DNA of 64,000 bases from Streptomyces narbonensis (lineage in GTDB: Bacteria; Actinomycetota; Actinomycetes; Streptomycetales; Streptomycetaceae): the NCBI RefSeq assembly GCF_014649015.1, contig NZ_BMSF01000001.1, positions 496,001 through 560,000 on the forward strand, given 5' to 3'. Position numbers and translations under genes: made by a program. Below are positions 17,339-27,003 of the stretch, piece by piece. Under the pieces are notes generated by a model, which searched no databases, had not been told where the DNA came from, and was given only the letters and a program-made list of their open reading frames with translations. Numbering within the stretch: position 1 is the first letter of the stretch; the number at the start of each line of letters is the position of its first letter.

Positions 17339-18457
17339 GTGAGCACAGCAAGGGGAGACCAGCCGCAACACCAAGCAGGGGTCGACCCGTTGGTGTGCCT
17401 GCGCGAGCCCACCGACCCCGCCTGCGACGTCTTCCTGACCGGCACGGTCTTCCTCGACATCATCTTCACCGGCCTCGACAGCGCCCCCGTCCGCGGCACC
17501 GAGTCCTGGGCCCGCGGCATGGGCTCCAGCCCCGGTGGCGTCGCCAACATGGCCACCGCCCTCGCCCGCCTCGGCCTGCGCACCTCCCTCGCCGCCGCCT
17601 TCGGCGACGACCACTACGGCGAGTACTGCTGGGACGCGCTGGAGCAGGGCGAGGGCATCGACCTGACGCTCTCCCGCACCGTCCCCGGCTGGCACTCCCC
17701 GGTGACCGTCTCCATGGCCTACGAGGGCGAGCGGACCATGGTCTCCCACGGCCACGAGGCCCCGCCGCTCGACGGCGCCCTGCCCGCCTACCCGCCGCAC
17801 GCCCGCGCCGCCGTCGCCTCCCTCGTCCCCGGCCGCGCCGAGGAGTGGGTGGCGCAGGCCGCGCGCGGCGGCGCCAAGGTCTTCGCCGACGTCGGCTGGG
17901 ACGACACCGGCCGCTGGGACCTGGCGGGCCTCACCGACCTGGAGCACTGCGAGGCCTTCCTGCCCAACGCCGCCGAGGCCATGCGGTACACCCGCACCGA
18001 CTGCCCCCGGGCCGCCGCCCGCGCCCTCGCCGACAAGGTCCGCTACGCGGTGGTCACCCTCGGTGCCGAGGGCGCCTACGCCGTCGACGGCGCCACCGGC
18101 GAGACCGCCGAGGTCCCCGCCATCCAGGTCTCCGCCCTCGACCCGACCGGCGCCGGGGACGTCTTCGTCGCCGGTTTCGTCACCGGCACCCTCGCCGACT
18201 GGCCCCTCGCCGACCGGCTCGCCTTCGCGGGCCTCACCGCCGCCCTCTCCGTCCAGGAGTTCGGCGGCTCGCTCTCCGCCCCCACCTGGGGAGAGATCGC
18301 CGCCTGGTGGCAGCACGTCCAGGGCCACGCCCAGCAGGATCCGGAGGCGCTGCGCGACCGGTACGCCTTCCTGGAGCGGCTCCTTCCGGCCCCCGCGCGC
18401 CCCTGGCCGCTGCGCCGCGCGGTGCCCACGATCGGCTTCCGTGCGGCCGCCTCGTAA
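17339..18457 (+). CDS. PfkB-family carbohydrate/nucleoside kinase
   Basis: A 372-residue ribokinase-type sugar kinase. The N-terminal strand is VFLTGTVFLDIIFTGL. The PfkB signature 1 region is GMGSSPGGVANMATALARLG, and signature 2 DPTGAGDVFVAGF near residue 265 contains the catalytic Asp and anion hole. The substrate is unknown. The start is GTG at 17339, preceded by GGGGAG. It is divergent from the MFS gene, so a transporter-kinase pairing is possible but not shown. It ends 105 bp before phoH. Confidence 0.85.
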   Translation: MSTARGDQPQHQAGVDPLVCLREPTDPACDVFLTGTVFLDIIFTGLDSAPVRGTESWARGMGSSPGGVANMATALARLGLRTSLAAAFGDDHYGEYCWDALEQGEGIDLTLSRTVPGWHSPVTVSMAYEGERTMVSHGHEAPPLDGALPAYPPHARAAVASLVPGRAEEWVAQAARGGAKVFADVGWDDTGRWDLAGLTDLEHCEAFLPNAAEAMRYTRTDCPRAAARALADKVRYAVVTLGAEGAYAVDGATGETAEVPAIQVSALDPTGAGDVFVAGFVTGTLADWPLADRLAFAGLTAALSVQEFGGSLSAPTWGEIAAWWQHVQGHAQQDPEALRDRYAFLERLLPAPARPWPLRRAVPTIGFRAAAS

Positions 18458-18562
18458 ATCCCTTCGGCCCGTCGCCCCCAAGTCGTAGGCTTGGAAGCCG
18501 AGAGGTTGTCGAGCAGCGAGAACCCTGCAACGGGAGGTATGCGCAGGCCACAGTGCCGGCCC

Positions 18563-19642
<1,080 letters not shown>

Positions 19643-19654
19643 AACGCAGAACAC

Positions 19655-20152
19655 ATGTCGATCGACGTCAACAACGAGTCCGGTACCGAGGTCGACGAGC
19701 AGGCGATCCTCGACATCGCCCGCTACGCGCTCGCGCGCATGCGCATCCACCCGCTCTCCGAGCTCTCGGTGATCGTCGTGGACGCGGAGGCGATGGAGCA
19801 GCTCCACATCCAGTGGATGGACCTGCCCGGGCCCACGGACGTCATGTCCTTCCCGATGGACGAGCTGCGTCCGCCGGCCAAGGACGACCAGGAGCCCCCG
19901 CAGGGGCTCCTGGGCGACATCGTGCTCTGCCCCGAGGTCGCCACCCAGCAGGGCAAGGACGCGCCGACGGAGCACTCCATGGACGAGGAGCTCCAGCTCC
20001 TCACCGTCCACGGCGTGCTCCACCTCCTCGGGTACGACCACGAGGAGCCCGAGGAGAAGGCCGAGATGTTCGGCCTCCAGGCGGCGATCGTCGACGGCTG
20101 GCGCGCGGAGAAGGGCCTCACCGGCCCGTCCCCGGCTCCGACCGTCTCCTGA
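19655..20152 (+). CDS. ybeY: endoribonuclease YbeY (rRNA maturation factor)
   Basis: A 165-residue zinc-dependent RNase involved in 16S rRNA 3'-end maturation and ribosome quality control. The metal motif [11 protein letters not shown] (about 119-129) carries the three His ligands. The upstream region [16 protein letters not shown] is also conserved in the family. It lies between phoH and the CNNM gene with 12-bp and 4-bp spacers, so all three are likely one operon. Confidence 0.95.
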   Translation: MSIDVNNESGTEVDEQAILDIARYALARMRIHPLSELSVIVVDAEAMEQLHIQWMDLPGPTDVMSFPMDELRPPAKDDQEPPQGLLGDIVLCPEVATQQGKDAPTEHSMDEELQLLTVHGVLHLLGYDHEEPEEKAEMFGLQAAIVDGWRAEKGLTGPSPAPTVS

Positions 20153-20156
20153 CCCG

Positions 20157-21452
20157 ATGGACGTCTCGCTGATCCTCGGCGCCGTCGCGCTGGTCGTCGT
20201 CGCCTGGCTCGCCGCCTGCGCCGAGGCCGGCCTCGCCCGCGTCTCCAGCTTCCGCGCCGCCGAGGCCGTCCGGTCCGGGCGGCGCGGGGCCGAGAAGCTC
20301 GCCCAGATCTCCTCCGACCCGACCCGCTATCTCAACGTGGCGCTGCTCGTCCGCGTCGCCTGCGAGATGGCGGCCGGCGTCCTCGTCACGTACGCCTGCC
20401 TCGAAGCCTTCCCGGAGACCTGGGAGGCGCTGCTCGTCGCCATCGTCGTGATGGTCCTCGTGTCGTACGTGGCCGTCGGCGTCTCGCCGCGCACCATCGG
20501 CCGCCAGCACCCGCTGAACACGGCGACGGCCGCCGCGTACGTCCTGCTGCCGCTGGCCCGGATCATGGGGCCGATCCCGCAGCTCCTGATCCTCATCGGC
20601 AACGCGCTGACCCCGGGCAAGGGCTTCCGCAAGGGCCCCTTCGCCTCCGAGGCCGAGCTGCGGGCCATGGTGGACCTCGCCGAGCAGGAGTCGCTCATCG
20701 AGGACGAGGAGCGCCGCATGGTGCACTCCGTCTTCGAGCTGGGCGACACGCTCGTGCGGGAGGTCATGGTGCCGCGCACCGACCTCGTCTGCATCGAGCG
20801 GTACAAGACGATCCGTCAGGCCCTCACCCTCGCGCTGCGCTCCGGTTTCTCCCGGATCCCGGTGACCGGCGAGAACGAGGACGACATCGTCGGCATCGTG
20901 TACCTGAAGGACCTCGTCCGGAAGACGCACATCAACCGCGACTCCGAGGCCGACCTCGTGTCGACCGCGATGCGGGCCGCCGCCTTCGTCCCCGACACCA
21001 AGAACGCCGGCGACCTCCTGCGCGAGATGCAGCAGGAGCGGAACCACGTCGCCGTCGTCATCGACGAGTACGGCGGCACGGCCGGCATCGTCACCATCGA
21101 GGACATCCTGGAGGAGATCGTCGGCGAGATCACCGACGAGTACGACCGCGAGCTGCCGCCCGTCCAGGACCTGGGCGAGGGCAGTCACCGCGTCACGGCC
21201 CGCCTCGACATCGGCGACCTCGGCGAGCTGTACGGCCTGGGCCCCGACGAGTACGACGACGAGGACGTGGAGACCGTCGGCGGACTGCTCGCCAAGGCCC
21301 TCGGCCGCGTCCCGATCGCGGGCGCGAAGGCGGTCGTGGAGCTGCCGGACGGCCGCTCGCTGCGGCTCACGGCGGAGTCCCCGGCCGGCCGCCGGAACAA
21401 GATCGTCACCGTGCTGGTGGAGCCCCTGGAACCGGAGGACGAAACGGAATGA
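20157..21452 (+). CDS. CNNM/HlyC-CorC family membrane protein with CBS domains
   Basis: A 431-residue protein. The N-terminal DUF21/CNNM transmembrane domain covers about residues 1-170 (LILGAVALVVVAWLAACAEAG, ALLVAIVVMVLVSYVAVGV). Two cytosolic CBS domains follow (about 210-325; FSRIPVTGENEDDIVGIVYL and VVIDEYGGTAGIVTIED). A CorC_HlyC domain is at the C terminus. Such proteins are linked to Mg/Co homeostasis; the hemolysin name is historical. Its stop overlaps the next start (ATGA, 21449-21452). Confidence 0.9.
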   Translation: MDVSLILGAVALVVVAWLAACAEAGLARVSSFRAAEAVRSGRRGAEKLAQISSDPTRYLNVALLVRVACEMAAGVLVTYACLEAFPETWEALLVAIVVMVLVSYVAVGVSPRTIGRQHPLNTATAAAYVLLPLARIMGPIPQLLILIGNALTPGKGFRKGPFASEAELRAMVDLAEQESLIEDEERRMVHSVFELGDTLVREVMVPRTDLVCIERYKTIRQALTLALRSGFSRIPVTGENEDDIVGIVYLKDLVRKTHINRDSEADLVSTAMRAAAFVPDTKNAGDLLREMQQERNHVAVVIDEYGGTAGIVTIEDILEEIVGEITDEYDRELPPVQDLGEGSHRVTARLDIGDLGELYGLGPDEYDDEDVETVGGLLAKALGRVPIAGAKAVVELPDGRSLRLTAESPAGRRNKIVTVLVEPLEPEDETE

Positions 21453-21802
21453 CCCCCGACGAGCTGCGTGCGCTCTGCCTGGACTTCAACGACGCCTCGG
21501 AGGAGTTCCCGTTCGGACCGGACACCTCCGTCTTCAAGGTCGCCGGGAAGATGTTCGCGCTGTCGTGGCTCGACGGGGACCCGCTGCGGATCAACCTCAA
21601 GTGCGACCCGGACGAGGCGGTACGGCTCCGCGCGGAGCACCCCGCCGTCGCCCCGGGCTACCACATGAACAAGCGGCACTGGAACACCGTGACCGTCGGA
21701 GAGCTCCCGGACCGCATGGTCCGGGAGCTCGTCGAGGACTCGTACGACCTCGTCGTCGCCGGTCTCCCCAAGGCGGTACGGCTCCGACTCGACCGGCCGT
21801 AG
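21449..21802 (+). CDS. MmcQ/YjbR family protein
   Basis: A 117-residue protein of the MmcQ/YjbR alpha-beta fold, sometimes called DNA-binding, with no firm function. Family features are the N-terminal LRALCLDFNDASEEFPFG, FKVAGKMFALSWL and HMNKRHWNTVTV. It is translationally coupled to the CNNM gene by a 4-bp overlap and is the last gene of the phoH operon, followed by a strong terminator. Confidence 0.88.
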   Translation: MTPDELRALCLDFNDASEEFPFGPDTSVFKVAGKMFALSWLDGDPLRINLKCDPDEAVRLRAEHPAVAPGYHMNKRHWNTVTVGELPDRMVRELVEDSYDLVVAGLPKAVRLRLDRP

Positions 21803-21822
21803 GACGGGTCGGGGCCCGCCCT

Positions 21823-21876
21823 GGGGGTGTTTTGTCGATCACGCCGCGAGCCCGGCCTGATCGGCAAGACACCCCC
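21823..21876. terminator. bidirectional hairpin terminator
   Basis: A 19-bp stem (21823-21841 with 21858-21876) with two G-U-type mismatches and a 16-nt loop. The arms begin GGGGGTGT and end ACACCCCC, like those of the rsmE hairpin. It separates the phoH operon from the convergent MFS gene, which ends at 21882. Confidence 0.88.
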
Positions 21877-21881
21877 TGGGC

Positions 21882-23288
21882 TCAGGCGCGTCGCCGCAGG
21901 CCGAGGGCGACGAGCACCGCCGTGCCGAGCACGATCGCCGCGTCCAGGGCGAGGACCGTGCGGACACCCCCGAACAGGTCCCCGCCCGTCGTCGCGAGGA
22001 CCCCGAGCAGTGGGATCCCGATGGTGAGCCCGACCTGCTGGGTGGTCGTCACCAGGCCGGTCGCCAGGCCCTGCTCCTCGTCCGGGACGCCGGAGGTGAC
22101 GATCAGTCCGTACGAGATGATCGCGCCGAGATGGAACATGCAGGCCAGCGAGGCCGCGACCGTCGCCAGGAGCGCACCCGACTCCTGGCCCACACCGAGG
22201 ATCGCCGCCGTCAGCAGGCCCTGCCCGGCGAGCGAGCCGACCAGGACGCGGCGGGCGCCGAGCCGGCCGATCACCTTCGGCGCGAGCATCCCCGCCACGA
22301 CCGCGAAGACGCCCTGGACGCCGAAGACGAGACCGGTGGCGAAGGACGACAGGCCCAGCGTCTCCTGGAGGTACAGGGTCAGGACGAAGATGACGGTCGA
22401 CATCATCGAGAAGGTGATCAGGCCGCCCAGGTTGCCGAAGGCGACCGTGCGCCGGCGCAGCATCGGCAGCGAGACGAGCGGGGCCGCGTGCCGGGACTCG
22501 ACCCGGACGAAGACCGCGAGCAGCAGCAGCCCGGCCGCCAGGGTGACCAGGACGTCCGTCCGGCCGAAGCCGTGCTCGGCGGCCGTCGACAGGGAGTAGA
22601 TCAGGGCGAGCAGACCGCCCGTGACCGTCACCGCGCCCGGCACGTCGAGCCGGGGCTTCTCGGGGGTCCGGGACTCGGGCAGCAGGCTCGGCGCCAGCGG
22701 CAGCACGATCACGGTGAAGAGCGCGAGCAGGCCCATCGTGGAGCGCCAGCCGAGCGTGTCGGTCATGACCCCGCCGAGCACCATGCCGACGGTGAAGCCC
22801 AGCGACAGCAGGGTGCCGGAGATGCCGAGCGCCTTGTCCCGCAGGGGGCCCTCGGGGAAGGTCGTCGTCAGGAGCGACATGCCGGTGGGCACGATCGCGG
22901 CGGCGCCGATGCCCTGGAGGGCGCGCCCGGTGAGGAAGGCGGCCGGGTTCCAGGCGAAGGTGGCGAGCAGCGAGGCCGCTCCGAAGAGCGCGAGCCCGGC
23001 GAGGAAGAGCTTCTTGCGGCCGTAGAGGTCGCCCATCCGTCCGAAGAGGAGCAGGAAACCGCCGGAGGGCAGGGCGAAGGCGGTGACGGCCCACTGGAGA
23101 GCCGACTGCCCGAGGCCGAGGTCGGCGCCGAGGGCGGGCAGGGCCACGTTCAGGACGGAGAAGTCGAGCGCCACCATGAACTGGGCGGCGCACAGGACGA
23201 AGAGGATGAGCCGGTTGCGGCCCGTGAGGGACGCAGGGGCGGCCGGGGGAGCGGCGGGCGGAGCGGGTGAAGTGGTCGTCGTTGCCAT
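21882..23288 (-). CDS. MFS drug-exporter-like transporter (DHA2 type)
   Basis: A 468-residue transporter with about 14 hydrophobic segments. It has the DHA family motif A (FGRMGDLYGRKKLF) after TM2, the antiporter-type motif C region (GFTVGMVLGGVM), and the VALDFSVLNVALPAL motif in TM1. A proton-driven exporter of small molecules is likely. ATG 23288 is preferred to a GTG two codons upstream. It is divergent from an MmyB-type regulator, with an inverted repeat between them that probably serves both genes. Confidence 0.88.
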   Translation of the reverse strand: MATTTTSPAPPAAPPAAPASLTGRNRLILFVLCAAQFMVALDFSVLNVALPALGADLGLGQSALQWAVTAFALPSGGFLLLFGRMGDLYGRKKLFLAGLALFGAASLLATFAWNPAAFLTGRALQGIGAAAIVPTGMSLLTTTFPEGPLRDKALGISGTLLSLGFTVGMVLGGVMTDTLGWRSTMGLLALFTVIVLPLAPSLLPESRTPEKPRLDVPGAVTVTGGLLALIYSLSTAAEHGFGRTDVLVTLAAGLLLLAVFVRVESRHAAPLVSLPMLRRRTVAFGNLGGLITFSMMSTVIFVLTLYLQETLGLSSFATGLVFGVQGVFAVVAGMLAPKVIGRLGARRVLVGSLAGQGLLTAAILGVGQESGALLATVAASLACMFHLGAIISYGLIVTSGVPDEEQGLATGLVTTTQQVGLTIGIPLLGVLATTGGDLFGGVRTVLALDAAIVLGTAVLVALGLRRRA

Positions 23289-23337
23289 GCCCACGACTCT
23301 CGCGTCACGGGAACACGGGTGGGGAGCGGGTACTTAT

Positions 23338-23358
23338 CCTGTTGGTCGCACCACCAGG
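23338..23358. promoter_or_regulatory. candidate operator between MFS gene and MmyB-type regulator
   Basis: CCTGTTGGT and ACCACCAGG form a 9-bp inverted repeat with one mismatch and a 3-nt centre. It is preceded by CTTATC. A similar CTTATCCTGGTAG element stands before the paralogous regulator at 56362, which supports recognition by these related regulators. Confidence 0.65.
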
Positions 23359-23380
23359 CATCCAGGGGGAGGAAGCAGAC

Positions 23381-24268
23381 GTGGCCACCGCTCTCGAGAG
23401 CACCAGCGCGAAGCAGCACCGCCTCGGCGAACTGCGCGAGTTCCTGATGAGCCGCCGGGCCCGGGTGAGCCCGGCCGAGGCGGGACTCCCGGACGGCGGG
23501 GCGCGCCGCCGCACGCCGGGCCTGCGTCGCGAGGAGGTCGCGGTCCTCGCGGGCGTCGGGGTGTCCTGGTACCAGTGGCTGGAGCAGGGCCGCGACATCA
23601 CGGTCTCGCCGCAGGTGCTGGACTCGGTGGCGCGGGTGCTGCGGCTCAGCCCGGCGGAGCGGCGCCATCTGTACGTCCTCGCGGCGCTCAACCCGCCGGC
23701 CCTGGAGGCCGCCCCGGAGGACCGGGACATGTGCCAGGGGCTGCGGCGGCTGATCGACACGTGGATGCCGTTCCCCGCGCACATCATGGACGTGTACTGG
23801 AACACGGTGCTCTACAACGACGCGGCGGCGATCGTGCTCGGGATGCGGCCGGAGGCCTCGCAGAACTGCCTGGTCACCTTCTTCACCGACCCGCTGTACC
23901 GCTCGCGGATGGGGCACTGGGAGGAGCTCGCGCCGCGGGTCGTCGCCCAGTTCCGGTCCGCCTGCTCGGAGTGCCCGGACGACGAGGGGTTCCGGGCGGT
24001 CGTCGAGGAGCTCAAGGAGCTGAGCCCGGAGTTCGCCGAGCTGTGGGAGCGGCGGGACATCCTGCCGGGCGGCCAGAACCGCAAGGAGATGGAGCACCCG
24101 CTGGTCGGCACGCTGGTCGTGGAGGCCACGCAGCTCAGGGTCCCGGCCCGGCCGGACCTGGTCATCGTCATGCACACCCCGCTCCCGGAGGCCGACACGG
24201 CCGCGAAGCTGGAGTGGCTGGTCTCCCCGGAGGGCCGCCGCGGGGCGATGTACCCGGTCGCGGGCTGA
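23381..24268 (+). CDS. MmyB-type helix-turn-helix transcriptional regulator
   Basis: A 295-residue XRE-type regulator. The N-terminal HTH (about 15-85) includes RRTPGLRREEVAVLAGVGVSW and YQWLEQGRDI. The C-terminal ligand-binding domain is of the MmyB-like type (YWNTVLYNDAAAIVLG, FTDPLYRSRMGHWEE). The family often represses a divergent exporter and responds to a small ligand. The GTG at 23381 follows GGAGG at 8 nt. The paralogue at 56362-57402 has the same architecture and is also divergent from an MFS gene. Confidence 0.9.
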   Translation: MATALESTSAKQHRLGELREFLMSRRARVSPAEAGLPDGGARRRTPGLRREEVAVLAGVGVSWYQWLEQGRDITVSPQVLDSVARVLRLSPAERRHLYVLAALNPPALEAAPEDRDMCQGLRRLIDTWMPFPAHIMDVYWNTVLYNDAAAIVLGMRPEASQNCLVTFFTDPLYRSRMGHWEELAPRVVAQFRSACSECPDDEGFRAVVEELKELSPEFAELWERRDILPGGQNRKEMEHPLVGTLVVEATQLRVPARPDLVIVMHTPLPEADTAAKLEWLVSPEGRRGAMYPVAG

Positions 24269-24333
24269 GATCCGCAGGGCCGTGGGGTGAGACGGAGCGC
24301 GGCCGTCCGCGGGCTCCGACCTATGCTCGGGCC

Positions 24334-24696
24334 ATGACACTCAGCAGCGAGCACGGCGACCTCGGCGCCGAGGACCTCAAGATCATCACCCTGGCGCGCA
24401 GCGCCCGCGCACGCAACGGCGTGCCCGAGGGGGCGGCCGTACGGGACGAGACCGGGCGGACGTACGTGGCGGGGACCGTGGAGCTGGAGTCGCTCAAGCT
24501 GAGCGCGCTGCAGACCGCGGTGGCGATGGCGGTGGCCAGCGGTGCCCAGTCCCTGGAGGCGGCGGCCGTCGTGTCGAACGCCGGTGCCGCGTCGGCGGAG
24601 GACCGCGCGGCCGTACGGGACCTCGGCGGCCCGGAGACGCCGGTGCTGCTCGCCGGTCCGGACGGAAAGCTGCGCGAGGCCGTCACCGCGGGCTGA
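24334..24696 (+). CDS. cytidine deaminase-fold protein lacking zinc ligands
   Basis: A 120-residue protein at the position usually annotated as cytidine deaminase beside era in Streptomyces. The fold is recognisable (ITLARSARARNGVPEGAAVRD, GRTYVAGTVELESLKLSALQ). The zinc-binding (C/H)AE motif that should follow the second strand reads KLSALQTAV, and the PCxxC motif is absent altogether. Deamination by the usual mechanism therefore looks impossible, and the protein may have a structural or regulatory role. It follows the regulator gene by 65 bp. Confidence 0.78.
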   Translation: MTLSSEHGDLGAEDLKIITLARSARARNGVPEGAAVRDETGRTYVAGTVELESLKLSALQTAVAMAVASGAQSLEAAAVVSNAGAASAEDRAAVRDLGGPETPVLLAGPDGKLREAVTAG

Positions 24697-24932
24697 CACG
24701 CCGTCGTCGCGGGCTGACACGCCGTCGTCGCGAAGGGCGACAATGAGACATCGAGGGCCCGGCCGTGTGCCGGGCCCTTGCGCGTTTGTGAAGGATCACC
24801 GCAACTTCTCTTGCCTTCCCCGGCCGTCTGCGTCTCAATGAGCATCGGTTCGCCCGACGGACCGTCAGATATTCGCCGTTCACGCAGCGCCCGCACCCCT
24901 GCGTTCGTCATCGGAAGGGGTTCGAACTCGCC

Positions 24933-25412
24933 ATGAGAAGCAGAAGCACCTTAGGGACGGTCGCGGTACTCACCGGAGCACTCGCCGCCGCCGGACTCGC
25001 CTTCGCCCCGACGGCCGGAGCCGTCTCGCCGGGGTCCGCGTCGGCGCAGTACGACTGCGGCAGCTGGGGCGGCGGCACCGCCAACATCACCGCGACCCAG
25101 AGCGGTACGTCCGCGACCATGACGATCAGCACGGCCGTCACGACGCCGATCCCGGTCGGCGCCGACCAGATCAACGCCACGCTGACGCTGGCGAAGGCGG
25201 GCGGCGGCACCCGGGTCTTCACCGGGAAGAAGAACCCGGCGGTCGGCGCCGGGCAGCCCGTCACCATCGGCCCCCTGAGCGGGATCGTGGCCTCCGGCGA
25301 CAGCCTCAACTCGTACTTCGCGGGTGTCGCCCTCAAGATGGTGATCTTCGGAGTCACGGTGAACTGTGACGCCGTGACCTCGCAGACGCCGGGCCCGTTC
25401 GTGTTCAGCTGA
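24933..25412 (+). CDS. small secreted protein with a TTA codon
   Basis: A 159-residue secreted protein. The signal peptide (about 1-33) is MRSRSTLGTVAVL...APTAGA. The mature part is beta-rich and Gly/Thr-rich, with two cysteines (YDCGSWGG and VNCDAV) that could form a disulfide. The Leu codon at residue 7 is TTA (24951-24953), and two AGA codons stand before it; all are rare in this genome. TTA implies dependence on the bldA tRNA, so expression is probably developmental. It is first in a three-gene surface locus. I do not recognise a named domain. Confidence 0.78.
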   Translation: MRSRSTLGTVAVLTGALAAAGLAFAPTAGAVSPGSASAQYDCGSWGGGTANITATQSGTSATMTISTAVTTPIPVGADQINATLTLAKAGGGTRVFTGKKNPAVGAGQPVTIGPLSGIVASGDSLNSYFAGVALKMVIFGVTVNCDAVTSQTPGPFVFS

Positions 25413-25429
25413 GCCCTGCCCCACCCCTG

Positions 25430-25456
25430 ACCGGTGTCGCCGACGGCGGCACCGGT
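25430..25456 (+). terminator. hairpin terminator after the small secreted protein gene
   Basis: ACCGGTGTCGCC (25430-25441) pairs with GGCGGCACCGGT (25445-25456), with a single G-U-type mismatch and a 3-nt loop, 17 bp after the stop. It separates this gene from the next two. Confidence 0.75.
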
Positions 25457-25496
25457 CTCTGGCGTGACCTGGGCAAATGCCAGGAATATGCTGATC

Positions 25497-25571
25497 TTGA
25501 CAGAATCTGATGGGTCATCAGTCGATGGTTTTCGATTCCATTGACTTCTCTCGGCCCGCAGCCGTCAATGG
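25497..25571 (+). promoter_or_regulatory. predicted promoter/leader of the WxL-like gene
   Basis: TTGACA (25497-25502) could be a -35 box. A perfect inverted repeat CTGATG-GGT-CATCAG follows directly (25507-25521), as for an operator. A second perfect pair, CCATTGAC (25538-25545) and GTCAATGG (25564-25571), can form a leader hairpin just before the AGGAGG of the next gene. Function is inferred only from position. Confidence 0.5.
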
Positions 25572-25603
25572 CGCCCTCTCATCCCTCAGGAGGGGGCCCA
25601 CAC

Positions 25604-26938
25604 ATGGCACTCACCCGATCCAGGGCGGCGACCCGAAGACGGCGCTGGACCGCCGTCCTCGGCGCCACCGCCCTCGCGGTCGCCGCAGGCGGCGCCATCG
25701 CCGCTCCGGCCCACGCGACCACCGACTCCGCCCCGGTGGAGTTCCAGACCCGATGCGTCCCGCCGCCGATCGCCGGCATCCCGCCCATCACGGGCACCAC
25801 GACCGCCGAGATCACGGTCGACAAGGCCGCGCCCAAGGTCGGCGACACGGTCACGGTGACCTACACGATCACCAAGCCCGCCGCGTCGAACCCCGTCGAC
25901 CTCGCGCTCCCGGCCGACATCATGACCCCGAGCGGCAAGGTCGTCCTCGGCGGCGCCCAGACCGGCGCGGTGAGCGTCACCGGACCCAAGAAGAACCCGC
26001 CCATCCCGGGCAAGGGCTCCTTCCCGGCCTTCTCCATGACCGGCACCTTCACGGTCACCGAGGCCGGATCGATCACCCTCTCGCCGGGCGACTACAACAT
26101 CCACACCAGCTACCTCATGGAGCTGGACACCCCCTGTACGGTGCTCAACCCGCCCGCCCCGGTCTCCGAGACGGTCGTCGCGAGCCCCGTGACCAGCCCC
26201 AACGCCCGGACGCTCCAGCTCGACAGCGCCTCGGGCGACCCCGGGGTCCGGGTGACCGTCACCGGCGCCAAGTTCACCCCGCTCGCCGAGGTCACCGTCG
26301 TCGGCCGGGCCGGCGGCGCCGAGACCGCGGACAAGATGACCGTCACGACCGACAGCGAGGGCGGCTTCGCCGCGCGCCTGAAGGTCAACGACCCGGCGAC
26401 CACCGGTGTCGTGGCGTACGAGGGCGCGGCCTGGGACCCGGAGAAGGGCGCCGGACCCGCCGCGTACAAGGTCGTCGTACCGGCCCCGCCGAACAGCCAG
26501 ACGATCACCGCGGCCGTCACGGCGGGCGAGCTCTCCATGAGCCAGGCCGGGGACGCCGTCGAGCTGACCTCGGTCGACTTCGGGCAGGGCGGCGCGGCCA
26601 CCGGCGATCTGAAGACGGTGACGGTCAAGGACTTCCGCGGCGGTCCCGCGGGCTGGTCCCTCACCGGCAAGGTCACCGACTTCACCGGCCCCGGCGGAGC
26701 CATCGGCGCCGGGAACCTCAGCTGGACCCCTGCCTGCGCCGCCAAGGCCGGCAGCCCCAGCGCCTGCGCGGCCGGCTCGGCCGGTCCCGTCGGCAGCGGC
26801 GGCGCGACCCTCGCCTCCACGCCGAACGGCACCCTCACGGGCGGCGAGTTCACCGTCGACGCCAAGCTCTCCCTCGACGTCCCGGCGTTCACCGCGCCCG
26901 GTTCGTACGCGGGCGTGCTGACGCTGACCCTGTCCTGA
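25604..26938 (+). CDS. secreted WxL-like beta-sandwich surface protein
   Basis: A 444-residue exported protein. The signal peptide (about 1-36) is Arg-rich then hydrophobic and ends AAPAHA. Two beta-sandwich-like regions follow (TTTAEITVDKAAPKVGDTVTV; DPGVRVTVTGAKFTPLAEVTV). The C-terminal 170 residues (GELSMSQAGDAVELTSVDFG to GVLTLTLS) resemble the WxL surface domain. The SWTPAC stretch stands where the first W-x-L motif would be, but canonical W-x-L motifs are not clear, so this is a divergent assignment. AGGAGG precedes the ATG. The neighbour encodes a DUF916 protein, the usual WxL partner. Confidence 0.72.
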   Translation: MALTRSRAATRRRRWTAVLGATALAVAAGGAIAAPAHATTDSAPVEFQTRCVPPPIAGIPPITGTTTAEITVDKAAPKVGDTVTVTYTITKPAASNPVDLALPADIMTPSGKVVLGGAQTGAVSVTGPKKNPPIPGKGSFPAFSMTGTFTVTEAGSITLSPGDYNIHTSYLMELDTPCTVLNPPAPVSETVVASPVTSPNARTLQLDSASGDPGVRVTVTGAKFTPLAEVTVVGRAGGAETADKMTVTTDSEGGFAARLKVNDPATTGVVAYEGAAWDPEKGAGPAAYKVVVPAPPNSQTITAAVTAGELSMSQAGDAVELTSVDFGQGGAATGDLKTVTVKDFRGGPAGWSLTGKVTDFTGPGGAIGAGNLSWTPACAAKAGSPSACAAGSAGPVGSGGATLASTPNGTLTGGEFTVDAKLSLDVPAFTAPGSYAGVLTLTLS

Positions 26939-26945
26939 CCACCCG

Positions 26946-26978
26946 GCGGGCCGGCCGGGCGACCCCCGGCCGGCCCGC
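26946..26978 (+). terminator. hairpin between WxL-like and DUF916 genes
   Basis: A perfect 14-bp stem (26946-26959 with 26965-26978) with a 5-nt loop, 7 bp after the stop codon. There is no T run, so it may attenuate or stabilise the transcript rather than fully terminate it. Confidence 0.7.
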
Positions 26979-27003
26979 TCCGCACCCGGGGGTTCTCCGC
27001 ACT

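Noticed and set aside
24905..24932. GGTTCGAAC resembling a tRNA T-arm
   Set aside because: No acceptor stem, anticodon arm or D-arm can be found around it; it is the leader of a secreted-protein gene.
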